DNA of 64,000 bases from WLMZ01 sp963732585. GTDB taxonomy: Bacteria; Actinomycetota; Acidimicrobiia; Acidimicrobiales; Ilumatobacteraceae. The notes below the pieces were generated by a model that saw only the letters and a list, made by a program, of their open reading frames with translations, did not search any database and had not been told where the DNA came from. Numbering within the stretch: the first letter of the stretch is position 1; every line of letters begins with the position of its first letter. Shown one piece after another: positions 61,378 to 64,000 of this stretch. A program made the position numbers and the translations under genes. The stretch covers positions 1,116,001 to 1,180,000 of the forward strand of contig CAVSZY010000004.1 in NCBI GenBank assembly GCA_963732585.1. The letters are read 5' to 3'.

Positions 61378-62373
61378 TTGAAATCGAATGGCGTTCGTTT
61401 GCTCGCAGTGATCGTGGTGATGTTCGGCTGGGTCGCGGGTCAGGGCGGCCAACCGAGCTTCGCCGCCGCCGGTGTCGTCGGTGGGCGGGTGTACCACGAC
61501 GTCAACAACAACGGTGTGCGTGACGCTGGCGAGGTGGGCGTCGCCAACCTGATGCTGATGGTCGGCCCGGGCAACACCTCGACGGATTCGACCGGCCGCT
61601 GGTCGGTGAATATCACCGGCGCCGTGAAGATCAGATTGGTCACCGGCTGGTATCGCTCGCAATGCAATGGCACCTATTGTCCGGTCGGGCCAGGCAAGGA
61701 TCAGGATTTCTTGGTCGACAACGAATACATCACCGTGACGGCGAACGCCACGGTTGGGGCGACGATCGACGTCGGCATCATCCCCGACTGGCCCTCCGGC
61801 TATCCGATTCCCGCCACCCCGATCGCCGCCAATGCCGTCGATGTCTCCTCACGCATGAGTTGGATATGGCCCAGTGGCACTCCGGGCGCCTCGAACTGCT
61901 ATCGCACCGCCTTGGCGACCGATCGGGCCTGTCGCGCCGGTGACATCGCCCAGTTCCAGATGCAGGTGCACAACGAAGGAACCCAGTCGATCAGCAACCC
62001 GGTTGGTTACATCCGGGTGCCGAGCCACTCCGAATTGGTCTCGGCGACGCTGTCGGTACGGGCACCGAATCACCCGATGATTTCGGCGATCGTACTCGGC
62101 CCGATTGACTGGGCGACACGGACGATCCCCTACACGTTGGTTGGAACCCTGCCACCAGCGGCCTCGGCCGAGGTGTTGGTCAAGCTCAGGGTCATTGCCC
62201 TCGACGCCGACGATCCGTCGCCATACCTGCGTCAGCTCCGACTGCGCACCGAACTACCCGGCGACGTCGACGGTCAGCTGTGCGCTCCGGGGGGCACTTG
62301 CAAGTGGGGCTCACACAGCAAGCAGCTGTACCCCGACAACAGCGATTCGTCGTACTTCAATATCGTTCGTTAG
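61378..62373 (+). CDS. Secreted SdrD B-like domain protein
   Basis: A 331-residue exported protein. TTG at 61378 follows a strong GCGGAGG ribosome-binding site and starts a signal peptide (LKSNGVRLLAVIVVMFGWVA). The mature N-terminus VVGGRVYHDVNNNGVRDAGE is the Ca-binding start of an SdrD B-like domain; a DUF11-like repeat (QFQMQVHNEGTQSISNPVGY) follows. Such proteins sit on the cell surface. Four Cys in the mature part could form disulfides. No sorting motif was seen, so release into the medium is possible. Confidence 0.78.
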   Translation: MKSNGVRLLAVIVVMFGWVAGQGGQPSFAAAGVVGGRVYHDVNNNGVRDAGEVGVANLMLMVGPGNTSTDSTGRWSVNITGAVKIRLVTGWYRSQCNGTYCPVGPGKDQDFLVDNEYITVTANATVGATIDVGIIPDWPSGYPIPATPIAANAVDVSSRMSWIWPSGTPGASNCYRTALATDRACRAGDIAQFQMQVHNEGTQSISNPVGYIRVPSHSELVSATLSVRAPNHPMISAIVLGPIDWATRTIPYTLVGTLPPAASAEVLVKLRVIALDADDPSPYLRQLRLRTELPGDVDGQLCAPGGTCKWGSHSKQLYPDNSDSSYFNIVR

Positions 62374-63623
62374 CCGTCCGATGCAGCCGTTTCCGGCCAT
62401 TGCGTGGCACCTGAGCCGGCAAGCTCGATCGCGTCCCACACGCCAGGCGAATCGTTGCCCAGCGACCACAGCGCAACCCCGGCGAGATTGGCCTGGTAGG
62501 CGAGTGCGACGCGTTCAAAGATCGCTCGCTCGTCGAGGAACCAGGCGGTACGGGTGACGGTGCAGGTCGTCGCCGCTCCCGCATCGTCGACACCGCTGAG
62601 CTGCTCGGTGTAGCCGACGGTTCGCTCCGCCGTCGCCGGATCCCAGACCGGCGCAAAGCCGTTCTGGGCATTCAGCGTCGCGCTCAACTCGTTTGCCGAG
62701 CGCACCGAAAGGTTGCGTCGCCGGGGTTCGTTGTCGACGGGGCATGACCCGTTCTGCGCGGCCACCCAGGCGTAGCCGTACATCGGGATGCCGAGCACGA
62801 TCTTGTCGTCCGGCACCATCGTCTTGGTCGCGGTGATCACCTGCTTGACCCAATCGATCGGGGCGATCGGGCCCGGCTCGGAGGTGCTGTAGTCGTAGGC
62901 CATGACTCGAATTTTGTCGACGTGCGCGGCGATGGAGGCGAAGTCATACACCCAATAACCGCTGTCGCCTGTTTGTCCTAGGTCGTAGATCGGGGGAGCG
63001 CTGACCACCAGCAGCTTGTCCTGGGCGTGGAGCGCAGCGGCCAATTCGGTGATGAAGGCCACCCAGTTCGGCCGTGTCGTGGCCCACGAGTCGCGGCCAT
63101 CGAGGAATGCAAAGTTCTCGTAGTCGAGGTCGAGACCGTCGAATCCGCCGTCGGCGACGAGCTTCATCAGGGCGCCGACGTGACGTGTGCGGGTCAGCGG
63201 ATCGGCGAGCACGGCGGCCAAGCCACCCTTGTCCATGCCGTCGAAGATCGTCGCCAAGTAGGCGACCCCAGCCTTCGATGCTGCTGCACGAAAGGCCGGT
63301 GGGGCGGCGTCATCGACCGTTTCTCGACGTATCTCTTCGGCCCCCACCGTCGACCAGGCAAACAGCGAGACGTCGCTGAAGAATGAGGCATTGGTGGTGA
63401 ACGTGGCCAATGAGGAATCCGTCTGCCAGTAGGCGGCCCACCCGCTGACTTTGATCGGGCCTGCAGTGCGCCGTGGCACGTCGTCGCGGTTGACGGTGGC
63501 GATGGCGGCGACTGCGATGAGCGCGGCGATGGCGGCGGCGATCAGACCAATCGGCGGGCGGGGGCGCACGGCCTGTCCATCGTCCGTCGCTTCAGGCACG
63601 TGGCCACAGTACTTCGCTGCCAT
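62370..63623 (-). CDS. Glycoside hydrolase family 18-like protein, membrane-anchored
   Basis: A 417-residue protein with an N-terminal cytosolic tail, one membrane helix (GLIAAAIAALIAVAAIATV) and a GH18 TIM barrel outside. The catalytic DxxDxDxE motif is present as FDGLDLDYENF; MAYDYS and GIPMYGYAW are typical of the YaaH/chitinase-like branch acting on chitin or peptidoglycan N-acetylglucosamine. It converges with the secreted SdrD-like gene, with a 4-bp overlap of stops. Confidence 0.88.
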   Translation of the reverse strand: MAAKYCGHVPEATDDGQAVRPRPPIGLIAAAIAALIAVAAIATVNRDDVPRRTAGPIKVSGWAAYWQTDSSLATFTTNASFFSDVSLFAWSTVGAEEIRRETVDDAAPPAFRAAASKAGVAYLATIFDGMDKGGLAAVLADPLTRTRHVGALMKLVADGGFDGLDLDYENFAFLDGRDSWATTRPNWVAFITELAAALHAQDKLLVVSAPPIYDLGQTGDSGYWVYDFASIAAHVDKIRVMAYDYSTSEPGPIAPIDWVKQVITATKTMVPDDKIVLGIPMYGYAWVAAQNGSCPVDNEPRRRNLSVRSANELSATLNAQNGFAPVWDPATAERTVGYTEQLSGVDDAGAATTCTVTRTAWFLDERAIFERVALAYQANLAGVALWSLGNDSPGVWDAIELAGSGATQWPETAASDG

Positions 63624-63704
63624 CCATCAGATGCGGCACCGCGGCCTGCTCGCGCTCGGTGTTCGGTATCCTGACGCAGCCCCATCCCGAGCGCAGGAGC
63701 CGTC

Positions 63705-64000
63705 ATGTTTCAACAATCCGTCAGTCGTCGCGCTGTGACAGCCACGCTGACAGTGGCCGCGCTGGTACTTGCTGCCTGTGGGAATGATGGCGAGGTGAGC
63801 GCCGAGGTGACGGTGCCGGCACCGACGGCCCTGAGCATCGTGCGCCTTGATACACCCGAAGCCCAACTGTTGAGCGAGATCTACGCTAGGGCGTTGGAGG
63901 GCAACGGTTATCGGGTCATTCGCCGCAGCCCAGCGAAGGATTTGGCCGAGGCCTACGAGCGGGTCAAGCGTGGCGAGGCCGACATGATGGTGACTACCAC
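63705..64000 (+). CDS. OpuAC-like substrate-binding lipoprotein, 3' truncated by the window end
   Basis: ATG at 63705 has a CAGGAG ribosome-binding site. The signal peptide FQQSVSRRAVTATLTVAALV ends at LAAC, then a short linker and LLSEIYARALEGNGYRVIRR, the pattern of glycine-betaine/choline binding proteins (OpuAC/OsmF). Only 98 codons lie in the window, so the call rests on one motif plus the lipobox. Confidence 0.65.
   Translation, partial: MFQQSVSRRAVTATLTVAALVLAACGNDGEVSAEVTVPAPTALSIVRLDTPEAQLLSEIYARALEGNGYRVIRRSPAKDLAEAYERVKRGEADMMVTT

Overview
The window is GC-rich, densely packed bacterial DNA from what looks like a high-GC actinobacterium. The supporting signs are Ala/Val-rich proteins, many GTG/TTG starts, an MT0933-like small antitoxin, an HrdB-like group 2 sigma factor, a CsoR-CopZ-CopA copper cassette and DUF3237/HTH_42 family genes. 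The set would fit class Acidimicrobiia (Ilumatobacter-like), but that placement is an inference. About 57 protein genes, one tRNA-Lys, one glycine riboswitch and one transposase remnant can be supported. Genes abut or overlap by 1-14 bp in many places.

Layout. 1-12.7 kb: a 5'-truncated GH3 beta-glucosidase, an SDR, an antitoxin-like miniprotein, VOC and SRPBCC proteins, then a minus-strand glycine riboswitch-gcvP-gcvT unit behind an HxlR regulator, and an acyl-CoA dehydrogenase, an AlkZ-like protein and a lipoprotein. 12.7-21.1 kb: a smo/mtl-like polyol locus, with an ABC importer plus SDR on the minus strand and mannitol-dehydrogenase-family enzyme, DeoR regulator and inositol-monophosphatase-family enzyme on the plus strand. 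21-30 kb: an APH-like kinase divergent from an unusual soluble AAA+/M41-protease fusion, an MFS exporter, a monooxygenase, a NUDIX hydrolase and a 1273-residue acyltransferase-SGNH-beta-propeller fusion. 30-36 kb: an SDR, DUF3237, and a five-gene minus-strand operon of lipoprotein, membrane protein, response regulator, histidine kinase and FAD monooxygenase.

36-41.8 kb: small regulators, a group 2 sigma factor, a BI-1 family membrane protein, an AarF/UbiB kinase and a DksA-like protein missing three zinc cysteines. 41.8-46.1 kb: a second complete ABC importer (Ugp-like, order ATPase-permease-permease-binding protein). 46.1-51.1 kb: cyclophilin, AlkZ-like protein, AI-2E exporter, PF06089 asparaginase, MBL hydrolase and tRNA-Lys(TTT), followed by a decayed IS1380-like transposase fragment. 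51.5-55.1 kb: enoyl-CoA hydratase and the copper cassette. 55.1-64 kb: a sigma-like regulator divergent from a 1411-residue EssC/EccC-type FHA-FtsK ATPase, two membrane/secreted proteins, a GH18-family protein and the start of an OpuAC-like binding lipoprotein.

Four otherwise intact genes (gcvT, gcvP, the 46.7 kb AlkZ-like gene and a small gene at 37.3 kb) each carry one apparent single-base indel, at least three of them in G/C-rich runs. Because gcvP and gcvT are neighbours in one conserved pathway, sequencing or assembly error is at least as likely as gene decay. The best candidates for something under-described are the AAA+/M41 fusion with its divergent kinase, the acyltransferase-propeller fusion and the EssC-like locus without visible WXG100 substrates.
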